Both the position numbers and the translations under genes were made by a program. Positions 56,834 to 64,000 of a stretch of DNA of 64,000 nucleotides are shown here, in pieces (the stretch's first letter is position 1; each line of letters opens with the position of its first letter). Location: the NCBI RefSeq assembly GCF_012931985.1, contig NZ_JAAFGM010000008.1, positions 1-64,000 of the forward strand. Reading direction: 5' to 3'. Under the pieces are notes generated by a model. That model was given only the letters and a program-made list of their open reading frames with translations. It was not told where the DNA came from and ran no database searches. The DNA is from Candidatus Roseilinea sp. NK_OTU-006. GTDB taxonomy: Bacteria; Chloroflexota; Anaerolineae; J036; Brachytrichaceae.

Positions 56834-58471
56834 ATGAGACCCGGAGGACGAATCCGGATTGCTTTTGTGCTGTGCACAACGGCGCTATGTGCCTGCGCGG
56901 CGCCGCCCGCCGTCCCTGTTGCGTCACCGACGGCGCCCGCGCCTGCAGCGACGCTCACACCGCGGGTGACCGACGCGCCGACCGCCACGCCCCGCGCGGC
57001 TCGGCCGACGCCCACCCCCGATCGCCGGCCGGTGATTGCATCGCCGGCTTGGTTTAACGACGCGACGCTGTATCAGGTCTTCGTGCGCAGCTTCTACGAT
57101 GCCGATGGCGATGGCGTTGGCGATCTGCGGGGACTGCAGCAAAAGCTCGACTACATCCAGTCGCTGGGCGTCAACACGATCTGGTTGAACCCGCACTATC
57201 CCTCACGCACCTATCACGGCTACGACGTTACCGACTACAGGGCGGTCAACCCCCAGTTCGGCACGCTCGACGATTTCAAAGCGCTGGTCGGCGAGATCAA
57301 GCGACGCGGCATGCATCTGATCGTGGACTTCGTCGCCAACCACGCCTCGAAGGGTCATCCGTTCTTTCAGGATGCTTACGGCAACCCCCGATCGCCCTAC
57401 ACCCGATGGTTTCTGTTCAAGGACGCCAACAATCTCTCGTACGATTCGTTCTACGGCGTCGCCGACTTGCCGGAGTGGAATCACAGCAATCGCGAGGTGA
57501 ACGCCTACCTGATCGGCGCAGCGGAGTTTTGGCTCGATTTAGGCGTGGACGGCCTGCGCGCCGATTATGCCCGTGGGGTCGAACGCTGGTTCTGGGAAGA
57601 TTTGCGCAAAGCGGTGAAGGCGAAACATCCGGACGCCGTATTGTTGGGCGAGGTGTGGGACGGCGAGCCGTCCACGCTGCAACGCTACTTCGACGAAGGG
57701 TTCGACGCGCTCTTCGACTTCCCGTGGTATCTGCGTTTGTCAGGCGGCGAGAATGCGGTGGGCAAAGGCGTGCTGAACGGCGCAGTAGATCCGTTGCTGT
57801 TGCAGCCGGCCTATCGCGCGATGCTCCAATTGTATCCGCGCGGCGCCCAGATCGTGCGCTTCGCCTCCAATCACGACACCAACCGCATTGCATCATCCGT
57901 CCAGGGTGATCCGGCGCGTATGCGGCTGGCTGCGGCTGTCTCCATCCTCACACCGGGCATTCCGATCATCTACTACGGCGAGGAGATCGGCATGCGCGGC
58001 GTGAAAGGGCCGGGGCCGATCTACGACGAGTTTCGCCGCGAGCCGATGGACTGGTACGCCAGCGAGGCCGGCCCAGGCATGACCACCTGGTTCAGACCGG
58101 ACAACCGCAACAACCGTCCTCACGACGGCGTCTCGGTCGAAGAGCAGGACGGTGATCCCGATTCGCTGCTGAACTATTACCGCGCCTTGATCCGGCTGCG
58201 CAACGAACATGCGGCCTTGCGCGACGCCAACTTCCGCATGATGGACGCTGTGCCCCATTGCCCCACCTGTATGGGCCTTTGGCGCTGGGCCGGCGACGAG
58301 GTGATCGCGATGATTTTCAACTTCGGTGGACAGCGGCAGAGGGCTATGCTCGATGCTGCGGCGTCGCCCGCGCCCATCGGCGCGCCGGCGCGGTTTCTGC
58401 TGGGCGAGCCGCAACCGCTGGATGCGCTGGAGCTTGGGGCGTGGGGCGCATTTGTGATAAGCTGGCAGTGA
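56834..58471 (+). CDS. GH13 alpha-amylase-like lipoprotein
   Basis: This protein has 545 residues. The signal segment IAFVLCTTALCACAAPP is a lipobox-like LCAC, followed by a Thr/Pro-rich linker to about residue 72. The (beta/alpha)8 barrel starts ATLYQVFVRSFYDADGDGVGDLRG. Conserved regions are DFVANHAS, GLRADYARG (nucleophile Asp244), LLGEVWDGE (acid/base Glu273) and FASNHDTNR (Asp348). The order and the GDGVGDLRG calcium/substrate loop suggest an oligo-1,6-glucosidase or alpha-glucosidase/amylase-like specificity. The enzyme would be anchored on the outer face of the membrane. It sits in a run with the methyltransferase upstream and manA downstream. Confidence 0.92.
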   Translation: MRPGGRIRIAFVLCTTALCACAAPPAVPVASPTAPAPAATLTPRVTDAPTATPRAARPTPTPDRRPVIASPAWFNDATLYQVFVRSFYDADGDGVGDLRGLQQKLDYIQSLGVNTIWLNPHYPSRTYHGYDVTDYRAVNPQFGTLDDFKALVGEIKRRGMHLIVDFVANHASKGHPFFQDAYGNPRSPYTRWFLFKDANNLSYDSFYGVADLPEWNHSNREVNAYLIGAAEFWLDLGVDGLRADYARGVERWFWEDLRKAVKAKHPDAVLLGEVWDGEPSTLQRYFDEGFDALFDFPWYLRLSGGENAVGKGVLNGAVDPLLLQPAYRAMLQLYPRGAQIVRFASNHDTNRIASSVQGDPARMRLAAAVSILTPGIPIIYYGEEIGMRGVKGPGPIYDEFRREPMDWYASEAGPGMTTWFRPDNRNNRPHDGVSVEEQDGDPDSLLNYYRALIRLRNEHAALRDANFRMMDAVPHCPTCMGLWRWAGDEVIAMIFNFGGQRQRAMLDAAASPAPIGAPARFLLGEPQPLDALELGAWGAFVISWQ

Positions 58472-58475
58472 GGGC

Positions 58476-59420
58476 TTGGTCGAGCTGATTCAACTCATCC
58501 CCGAATATCACCCGCGCGTGTGGGGCGGCCGGCGACTGCAGCCTGACGCCGACCAGCCCATTGGCGAGGCGTGGATCGTGCACGAGCACAACCGGATCGC
58601 CGCTGAGCGTTACGCCGGGCGCACGTTGGCCGAGCTGACCGCCGAGCTGGGCGCTGCGCTGCTCGGCGAAGCCGTCGTCGCCCACACCGGCAAACGCTTT
58701 CCCCTGCTCATCAAGCTGCTCGATTGCCACGACTGGCTTTCGATCCAAGTGCACCCCAACGATGCGCAGGCCATCGCACTGGAAGGGCCGGGGCACTTTG
58801 GCAAGACCGAGGCCTGGCACGTCTTGGAAGCCGCCCCCACAGCCCAGTTGATCGCCGGCGTGAAACCCGGGGTCAAGCCCGAGGCGCTCCAACAAGCGAT
58901 TCGCGACGGCCGCGTGCTCGAGTTGGTTCAGCGCTACGCTGTGCGCGCAGGCGACACCATCTTCATGCCTGCCGGCACATTGCATTCGTTAGGGCCGGGG
59001 CTGCTGATCTACGAAGTGCAGCAAGCGTCCGACATCACCTACCGCGTGTGGGACTGGAACCGGCCGGCCAGCGCCGGCCGCGCGTTGCATATCGCGCAAT
59101 CGTTGGCTGTGACCGATCCCAGCGCCACCGGCCAGGTGCACCCTCTGCGACCGATGCTGGATACCGATGCGCAACAGCTCGTCGCATGCCCATACTTCAC
59201 GCTCGACTTGCTCACGTCCAGGGTTGAGACGCTCGCGCTCGACACGCGAGGGCAGAGCTTCCATGCGCTCACCGTAATCGCCGGCCGCGTCGTCGTCGAA
59301 AGCGAGACGGGCGATATGACGCTCGACCGCTTCGAGAGCGTCATCGTGCCGGCGGCCAACCGGCTATATCAGGTGCGTCCGCTCACGCCAGCGCGCGTGC
59401 TGAAAGCCAGCGCAGCGTAG
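58476..59420 (+). CDS. manA: Mannose-6-phosphate isomerase, class I
   Basis: This 314-residue zinc-dependent cupin interconverts mannose-6-P and fructose-6-P. Zinc-site and family text is PRVWGGRRL, KLLDCHDWLSIQVHPND, GKTEAWHVLEA, FMPAGTLHSLGPGLLIYEVQQASDITYRVWDW. It is of the short type common in Firmicutes and Chloroflexota. It starts at TTG 58476, four bases after the amylase stop; no ATG fits the conserved N-terminus. It could supply fructose-6-P from mannose or GDP-mannose precursors for glycosylation. It converges on efp, and the 89 bp gap contains only a small GC palindrome at 59490-59502. Confidence 0.93.
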   Translation: MVELIQLIPEYHPRVWGGRRLQPDADQPIGEAWIVHEHNRIAAERYAGRTLAELTAELGAALLGEAVVAHTGKRFPLLIKLLDCHDWLSIQVHPNDAQAIALEGPGHFGKTEAWHVLEAAPTAQLIAGVKPGVKPEALQQAIRDGRVLELVQRYAVRAGDTIFMPAGTLHSLGPGLLIYEVQQASDITYRVWDWNRPASAGRALHIAQSLAVTDPSATGQVHPLRPMLDTDAQQLVACPYFTLDLLTSRVETLALDTRGQSFHALTVIAGRVVVESETGDMTLDRFESVIVPAANRLYQVRPLTPARVLKASAA

Positions 59421-59509
59421 GGCGCGATTACATCAGGCGTGGCAACCCGACTGTAAGCGCCGGTCGTACCTAAACGGCGACCTAACAGCAACGCGACGCG
59501 TTTTCAGGT

Positions 59510-60076
59510 TTACTCTTTGACCCGTTCGATGTACTCGCCCGTGCGCGTATCTATCTTGAGCGAGTCGCCCTCTTTGACGAAGCTGGGCGCCTGAATCACA
59601 GCGCCGGTTTCCAGCGTGACGTTCTTCAGCACGTTCGTCGCGGTGTCGCCGCGCACCGCCACATCGGCCTGCACCACCTTCAAGGTGACGAAGGTGGGCA
59701 GCTCCACGCCGGCAATTTGCGAGCCGTCGAGCACGAGCAAGCTTACAGTGTCGTTCTCGCGCATGAACTGCGCAGCATCGCCCACCATGTCTTCATCCAG
59801 CGCGATCTGGTCGAAGGTCTCGGCATCCATGAAATGATACGTATTGCCGTCCTTGTAGAGGAACTGCGCCGGGCGCATTTCCGATTGCACAACGTCAATC
59901 TCGCTGCCGGCGCGCACGCGGTCTTCGATGACCTTGCCGTTGTTGATATTCTTCAGCTTCATGCGCACCATGGCGCGCCAGTTGCCAGGCGCGATGTGTT
60001 GATACTCCAGGACGCGCCACACGTCGCCGTTGTAGCGGATGAGCATTCCCCTGCGAAGGTCAGATGTCGTTGCCAT
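59510..60076 (-). CDS. efp: Translation elongation factor P, with Asn at the loop tip
   Basis: This protein has 188 residues and is a three-beta-barrel factor that relieves ribosome stalling at polyproline. The N-terminal KOW-like domain reads [38 protein letters not shown], and the C-terminal OB domain ends [15 protein letters not shown]. At the tip of the domain I loop the residue normally modified (Lys34 in E. coli, Arg in rhamnosylated forms) is Asn32 in PGNWRA. Such non-lysine tips occur in some bacterial EF-P lineages, and modification enzymes may therefore be unnecessary. The many Pro-rich linkers encoded in this window are plausible clients. Confidence 0.93.
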   Translation of the reverse strand: MATTSDLRRGMLIRYNGDVWRVLEYQHIAPGNWRAMVRMKLKNINNGKVIEDRVRAGSEIDVVQSEMRPAQFLYKDGNTYHFMDAETFDQIALDEDMVGDAAQFMRENDTVSLLVLDGSQIAGVELPTFVTLKVVQADVAVRGDTATNVLKNVTLETGAVIQAPSFVKEGDSLKIDTRTGEYIERVKE

Positions 60077-60263
60077 GATTTACCTGCAAATTCACAGTAA
60101 TGATGCCAGGCGAGCAAAATGATGTCGTTGCGCGTGCGGGTCGGCACGCGCGCGGATTATTCTACATGGAACGAAGCCGATAGCCCAGATCACGCCCACC
60201 CCAACAAGGCCGATGTCGTCGCCGACGACACTGGGTTGGCGCAGCGATTGCGGATCCGGTCGG

Positions 60264-61538
60264 TCAACTGGTCCTTTGTGAGGCGTATGTTTGCGCAGTC
60301 GGGCCATCCGGCGGCCGAGCATCGCCGGTAGTGGCCTCGGTCACCTCGATCTGCACCGTGGTGGGGATCACGCTCTGCACAGCGACGCCCTCAGGCACAA
60401 TGACTTTAGGCGTGAGTTGATGCACGCCGACGCCCAGGCCGGTGGCGTCTACCTCGACCCGCACCGAATCTCGGGTGAGTTTATTCAGCGTGGGTTGTGG
60501 CCCGGCCAATACGATGTCCACTGCCAGAGGCGACACTTTCACACTCAGCGTTTCTGTGATGCCGATGACGACCGGCCGACGTGACACGGTTAATGCGCCT
60601 TGCTGCGGCTCGATCCGCACCCGTACGAGCACGGTCATATTATCGGCAATGGGCGAGACGTTCGGCGGCAAGTTCAACCCGACGCGCTGCTCCACGTCCT
60701 GTGTCGCGCCGGCGACCGAGACCTCCAGCGTGTCTATGAAGCCGGGCAGTTGCTGGATGGCGTCGCGCGGCCCGAAAACGGTCACCACCTGTGGCGAAGC
60801 CGAAATGCTGGTGATCGCATAGCCTTCCGCCGGTTGGCCGGTGGGCCGCACGCGCACGGCGAGGTCCTTAAAGTTGCTGAGCTGTTCCATCGGCACACGG
60901 ACGGCGGCGATGCTGGGGGTGATGCCGACATTCGGCACAAGGTTGTTATCTTGGTCACGCGCAATCAGCAGGACGTTCTGCTGCACCGAGGAGCGCGCGC
61001 CTTCCACATTGATCACGGCATCCACGCTGGCTACGCGCGAGACGAGTTGTTGCGCGCCGGTGACGATGGCCTGAGTCGGTTCGACGCTAGGCAACTGCGC
61101 CTGGTAACCAATCGCCGGTGTGCCCTCTACGACGACGCGAATGGGGACGCGGACCTCGGTGATCTGTTCGATGGTGATGCTGGCGGTGAGCGGTCGGTAG
61201 GACAACAACATCGCGGGCGCCGCCCTGATCGTCGGCTCGAGTTTGACGACATGTTGGCCGACACCGAGCAGCGAGAGATCCACCGGCACTTGCACACCGT
61301 TGGCGCCCAGCGCTTCGAACGTGCTCTGGGGCGCGCGTATGCGCGCTATCACGTTCGTCGGCAGCGTGCTGGCGGAGACAGTCTGACCGGCCGCCGGCGG
61401 AGAGACGATGACCACTGGCGCGACGAGCGTGTTCTCCACAATCGGGTCTTGTTGTAAGGAACTCGCTCCCCACACGAATACGGCCAACAACACCGCCAGG
61501 ATCATCAGACTGACGTTGTTCGTCAACCAGCGCGCCAT
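60264..61538 (-). CDS. YbbR-domain (CdaR-like) membrane-anchored protein
   Basis: This protein has about 424 residues. A single N-terminal transmembrane helix (NVSLMILAVLLAVFVWGAS) is followed by four YbbR-like repeats of about 85-90 residues, each with a pattern like VRVxVxGxPAxGYxxxxISVSPxxVxVxGP. Examples are VVEGTPAIGYQAQLPSVEPTQ and VRPTGQPAEGYAITSISASPQ. In Firmicutes CdaR, such proteins regulate the diadenylate cyclase CdaA encoded next to them; no cyclase gene is within this window, so that link is untested. ATG 61538 begins the helix; the open frame to 61700 is unsupported. The gap to the efp start (60077-60263) has no gene. Confidence 0.84.
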   Translation of the reverse strand: MARWLTNNVSLMILAVLLAVFVWGASSLQQDPIVENTLVAPVVIVSPPAAGQTVSASTLPTNVIARIRAPQSTFEALGANGVQVPVDLSLLGVGQHVVKLEPTIRAAPAMLLSYRPLTASITIEQITEVRVPIRVVVEGTPAIGYQAQLPSVEPTQAIVTGAQQLVSRVASVDAVINVEGARSSVQQNVLLIARDQDNNLVPNVGITPSIAAVRVPMEQLSNFKDLAVRVRPTGQPAEGYAITSISASPQVVTVFGPRDAIQQLPGFIDTLEVSVAGATQDVEQRVGLNLPPNVSPIADNMTVLVRVRIEPQQGALTVSRRPVVIGITETLSVKVSPLAVDIVLAGPQPTLNKLTRDSVRVEVDATGLGVGVHQLTPKVIVPEGVAVQSVIPTTVQIEVTEATTGDARPPDGPTAQTYASQRTS

Positions 61539-61548
61539 CACAAGAGGA

Positions 61549-61554
61549 ATTATA
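61549..61554 (-). promoter_or_regulatory. -10 box very close to the YbbR-gene start
   Basis: A perfect TATAAT on the minus strand ends 10 bases before ATG 61538, too near for a normal ribosome binding site. It suggests a leaderless mRNA. Confidence 0.45.
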
Positions 61555-61748
61555 GGCAGGCCGAATGCAGCGAGAGGCCGTCTCGCCGGCGGGCGCCCAC
61601 CGGTTGTGATACGAACGCGCCGCTCCCCAACGCTCCCAAGCCACAGGCCACGCCAGGGAAATGCCGAAAGACGGATAGAATATCCGTTCTGGGGCGACAA
61701 TGCCTAATCGCTGCGAGATCCCTGAGCACGCATACATTTTCAAGCACC

Positions 61749-63062
61749 ATGGCGAAAGAAAACCTCTCCCCCGTCTGGGCGCGCGCCTTCGATATCCACA
61801 TTGACCATGGCGAGGGCATCTATCTGTATGACAAGAGCGGCCGGCGCTATATGGACTTTACCTGCGGCATTGGCGTGACCAACACCGGCCATGCCCATCC
61901 GCGCATCGTGCGGGCGATCCAGGAACAGGCTGCCAAGCTCCTGCATGGCCAAATCGGCATCGGCATCAGCGACACAGTGCTCGAGCTGACCGACGAGCTG
62001 GCGAGCATCTGCCCGCCGCCGATAGATACCTTCTTCTTCAGCAATAGCGGCGCCGAGGCGGTTGAAGCCGCGGTCAAGCTGGCTAAACAAACCACCGGCC
62101 GCACGAACATCATCGTCTTCGAAGGCTCCTTCCACGGCCGCACGCACCTGACGATGGCCATGACGATGAGCAAGACCAGCTACCGACTCAAGTATCAGCC
62201 GCTGCCTGCCGGCATCTTCGCTGCGCCCTACGCACACTGCTATCACTGCCCGGTCGCGAAGCGCGCCATGAGCGCGGCGCAGCGCGCGACCCTGAGCGCC
62301 GGCTGCCCGGACGACGGCGCATGTTGCGGCTACGCGCCCGATGCGGTGCGCTTCTTGCTGAAGACGCAAACCGCGCCGCAGGAAACCGCGGCCATTGTCG
62401 TCGAGCCGGTCCTGGGCGAGGGCGGCTATGTGGTGCCGCCGGCGTCGTTCTTGCGCGCGCTGCGGCAAATTTGCGATGAACACGGCATCCTGCTCGTCTT
62501 CGACGAGGTGCAGACCGGCTTCGGGCGCACCGGCAAGTTTTTCGCACTGGAGCACTTCGGCGTGGTGCCCGATATCCTCGTCATGGCCAAGGGGCTGGCA
62601 TCGGGCATGCCGCTGAGCTGCGTCGCGGCGCGCCGCGAGATCATGGCCCGATGGTCGCCTGGTTCGCACGGCGGCACCTATGGACCCAACCCGATATCGG
62701 CTGCTGCCGCCGTCGAAACCATTCGCGTGATGAAGGCCGAGAAGCTGCCCGAGAACAGCCAGGCGCGCGGCGATCAGTTGATGCGCGGCCTGCGCGCGTT
62801 GCAGAAAGACTTCTCGATCCTCGGCGATGTGCGCGGCCTCGGATGCATGGTCGCTACTGAGTTCGTGGACGCCCGCACCGGCGAACCGGACAAGTCCATC
62901 ACGCAGCGGATCGTGAAGCATTGCGCCGATCACAACCTGCTGCTGTTGACGTGCGGCTCGTATGAAAACGTGATTCGCTGGATCCCGCCGCTGGTGGTAA
63001 ACGAACAGCAAATCGAGGAGGCGTTGCAAATCTTCGCTGCCGCGCTCGACCAGGTCACATGA
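61749..63062 (+). CDS. Class III PLP aminotransferase (4-aminobutyrate/acetylornithine aminotransferase family)
   Basis: This protein has 437 residues. Family blocks are YMDFTCGIGVTNTGHAHPRIVRAI, FFSNSGAEAVEAAVKLAKQTTGR, FEGSFHGRT, LLVFDEVQTGFGRTGKFFALEHFGV and MAKGLASGMPLSCV with PLP-binding Lys281. The best resemblance is to 4-aminobutyrate aminotransferases (GabT-like). An insert near residues 158-197 contains five cysteines (CYHCPVAKR, SAGCPDDGACCGYA), seen in a subset of these enzymes. The amine substrate cannot be fixed by eye. It is followed 28 bp later by recN. Confidence 0.88.
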   Translation: MAKENLSPVWARAFDIHIDHGEGIYLYDKSGRRYMDFTCGIGVTNTGHAHPRIVRAIQEQAAKLLHGQIGIGISDTVLELTDELASICPPPIDTFFFSNSGAEAVEAAVKLAKQTTGRTNIIVFEGSFHGRTHLTMAMTMSKTSYRLKYQPLPAGIFAAPYAHCYHCPVAKRAMSAAQRATLSAGCPDDGACCGYAPDAVRFLLKTQTAPQETAAIVVEPVLGEGGYVVPPASFLRALRQICDEHGILLVFDEVQTGFGRTGKFFALEHFGVVPDILVMAKGLASGMPLSCVAARREIMARWSPGSHGGTYGPNPISAAAAVETIRVMKAEKLPENSQARGDQLMRGLRALQKDFSILGDVRGLGCMVATEFVDARTGEPDKSITQRIVKHCADHNLLLLTCGSYENVIRWIPPLVVNEQQIEEALQIFAAALDQVT

Positions 63063-63090
63063 TCGAATCCGAGAGACGGTTGATGGTCGG

Positions 63091-64000
63091 ATGCTGACGG
63101 AACTGCGCGTGCGCGATTTCGCGATCATCGAGGCGCTCGACATCGAGTTCGCGCCGGGGCTGAACGTGCTCACCGGCGAGACCGGCGCCGGCAAGTCCAT
63201 CATCGTGGATTGCATCGCGCTGCTGTTGGGCGACCGCGCCGAGGCGAACATGGTGCGCGCCGGCGCGCCGGCGGCTTGGGTCGAGGGCGTCTTCTTGTGT
63301 TACGGCGCAGCGCGCGCGCAGGTGGAAGCGGCGCTGGCCGAACACGGCATCGAATGTGACGAACCCGGCCAACTGACGCTGGCCCGTGAGGTGCGCGCCA
63401 ACGGCCGATCGCTCGCCCGGGTGAATGGACGGGCGGTGAGCCAACACACGCTGCGCGCGCTGGGCGAACTGCTGGTGGACGTGCACGGCCAAAGCGAGCA
63501 CCTTTCGCTGCTACGGGTGAAAGAACATGTGAACTTGCTCGACCGCTACGCCGGTTTGTGGGCGCAGCGCCAGCGCGTCGCGGCCAAAGTGGGCGAGTTG
63601 CGCGCCGTGCGCCGTCGGCTGGATGAGCTGCAACACGGCGAGCGCGAGCGCGCCCGACGCGTGGACATGCTCAAGTTCCAAATCGAAGAAATTCGCGCCG
63701 CCCGCCTTAAACCCGGTGAAGAAGCCGCGCTGCTGGAAGAGCACACCCGCTTAGCCAATGCCGAAGCGCTGGCCGCCTATGCCGACGAAGCGCACGCGGC
63801 CCTCTACGAGTCCGCGCGCGGCGCGCCGGCCGCGCTCGACTTGATCGCCCAGGCCATGCGCGCCATCGCCAACCTGACGCGCTTCGACAGCCGGTTCGAG
63901 GAATACCATCAATCACTTGCCGAAGCAAACGCCATCATCGCCGAAGTCGCACGCACGCTGCGCGACTATCGCGACGCGATCGAGTTCAACCCGCAGCGGC
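63091..64000 (+). CDS. recN: DNA repair protein RecN (5' part; runs off the right edge)
   Basis: At least 303 codons are open to the window end. The SMC-like head begins MLTELRVRDFAIIEALDIEFAPGLNVLTGETGAGKSIIVD, with Walker A GETGAGKS at about 30-37, the usual RecN start. GDRAEANMVRAGAPAAWVEG and LLVDVHGQSEHLSLL are further RecN marks; a coiled-coil region follows (VGELRAVRRRLDELQHGERERARRVDMLKFQIEEIRAARL). It acts in double-strand-break repair with RecA and is SOS-controlled in many bacteria; no GAAC-N4-GTTC box was seen in the 28 bp upstream. ATG 63091 is supported by the conserved first residues. Confidence 0.94.
   Translation, partial: MLTELRVRDFAIIEALDIEFAPGLNVLTGETGAGKSIIVDCIALLLGDRAEANMVRAGAPAAWVEGVFLCYGAARAQVEAALAEHGIECDEPGQLTLAREVRANGRSLARVNGRAVSQHTLRALGELLVDVHGQSEHLSLLRVKEHVNLLDRYAGLWAQRQRVAAKVGELRAVRRRLDELQHGERERARRVDMLKFQIEEIRAARLKPGEEAALLEEHTRLANAEALAAYADEAHAALYESARGAPAALDLIAQAMRAIANLTRFDSRFEEYHQSLAEANAIIAEVARTLRDYRDAIEFNPQR

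Noticed and set aside
59490-59502. AACGCGACGCGTT palindrome between manA and efp as a terminator
   Set aside because: The dyad leaves a one-base loop, so it cannot form a stable RNA hairpin, and the T-run is only four bases.
61740-63251. 503-codon minus-strand open frame opposite the aminotransferase and recN start
   Set aside because: It is antisense to clearly conserved genes, with no recognisable motif. GC-rich third positions keep the opposite frame open.

Overview
This 64 kb window is high-GC bacterial DNA, densely coding on both strands, and reads like the chromosome of a Chloroflexota bacterium, probably class Anaerolineae. This assignment is an inference. It rests on lipoproteins with an IVEVTRVVEVT-type linker after the lipobox, Thr/Pro-rich spacers, many GT-C (ArnT/PMT-like) membrane glycosyltransferases, a LexA with Gram-positive-style GAAC-N4-GTTC operators, and a cell-wall set without outer-membrane genes. 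No rRNA, CRISPR array, transposase or prophage was found. Two tRNA genes are present (Val-GAC, Gly-TCC).

Layout. 1-2.85 kb: tail of a sulfonate/nitrate-type ABC importer (binding protein end, permease, ATPase), then a thiosulfate sulfurtransferase. 2.85-6.9 kb: accessory patch in which a large GT-C glycosyltransferase sits between two gene relics, a frameshifted secreted micrococcal nuclease and the last 70 codons of a Cys/Met-metabolism PLP enzyme. 7-17.2 kb: orphan amino-acid binding lipoprotein, YprB-like nuclease, lipoamide dehydrogenase, transglutaminase membrane protein, Gfo/Idh/MocA oxidoreductase, LytR-CpsA-Psr protein, Thr/Pro-rich membrane protein. 17.2-23.7 kb: ileS, a KAP-type P-loop NTPase fused to a LspA-like domain lacking both catalytic aspartates, genuine lspA, HAD phosphatase. 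23.7-35.8 kb, minus strand: scpA, two GT-C proteins, FtsX-type permease, hydroxypyruvate-isomerase-like protein, SDR, and a RodA/FtsW protein fused to a transpeptidase domain that has lost its active-site motifs. 36-41.6 kb: TRAP transporter (dctP convergent with dctQM), DtxR/MntR-type regulator, plsY-rluA. 41.6-49.9 kb: tRNA-Val, arginine-deiminase-like enzyme, lexA with two SOS boxes, SDR, yggS, a DUF4166-like gene, nagA, a 38-codon membrane ORF, ridA, glnS. 50-64 kb: acyl-CoA ligase, penicillin acylase, tRNA-Gly, a likely operon of SH3-glycosidase, RNA methyltransferase, GH13 lipoprotein and manA, then efp, a YbbR protein, a class III aminotransferase and the start of recN.

The most unusual items are the two fusions with inactivated enzyme domains (KAP-pseudoLspA between ileS and lspA, and SEDS-pseudotranspeptidase), tracts of degenerate 7-bp tandem repeats filling several gaps just upstream of start codons, a LexA with an Ala-Ser instead of Ala-Gly cleavage site, and an EF-P with Asn at the loop tip. 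Functions are inferred from motifs read by eye. No database search was run.
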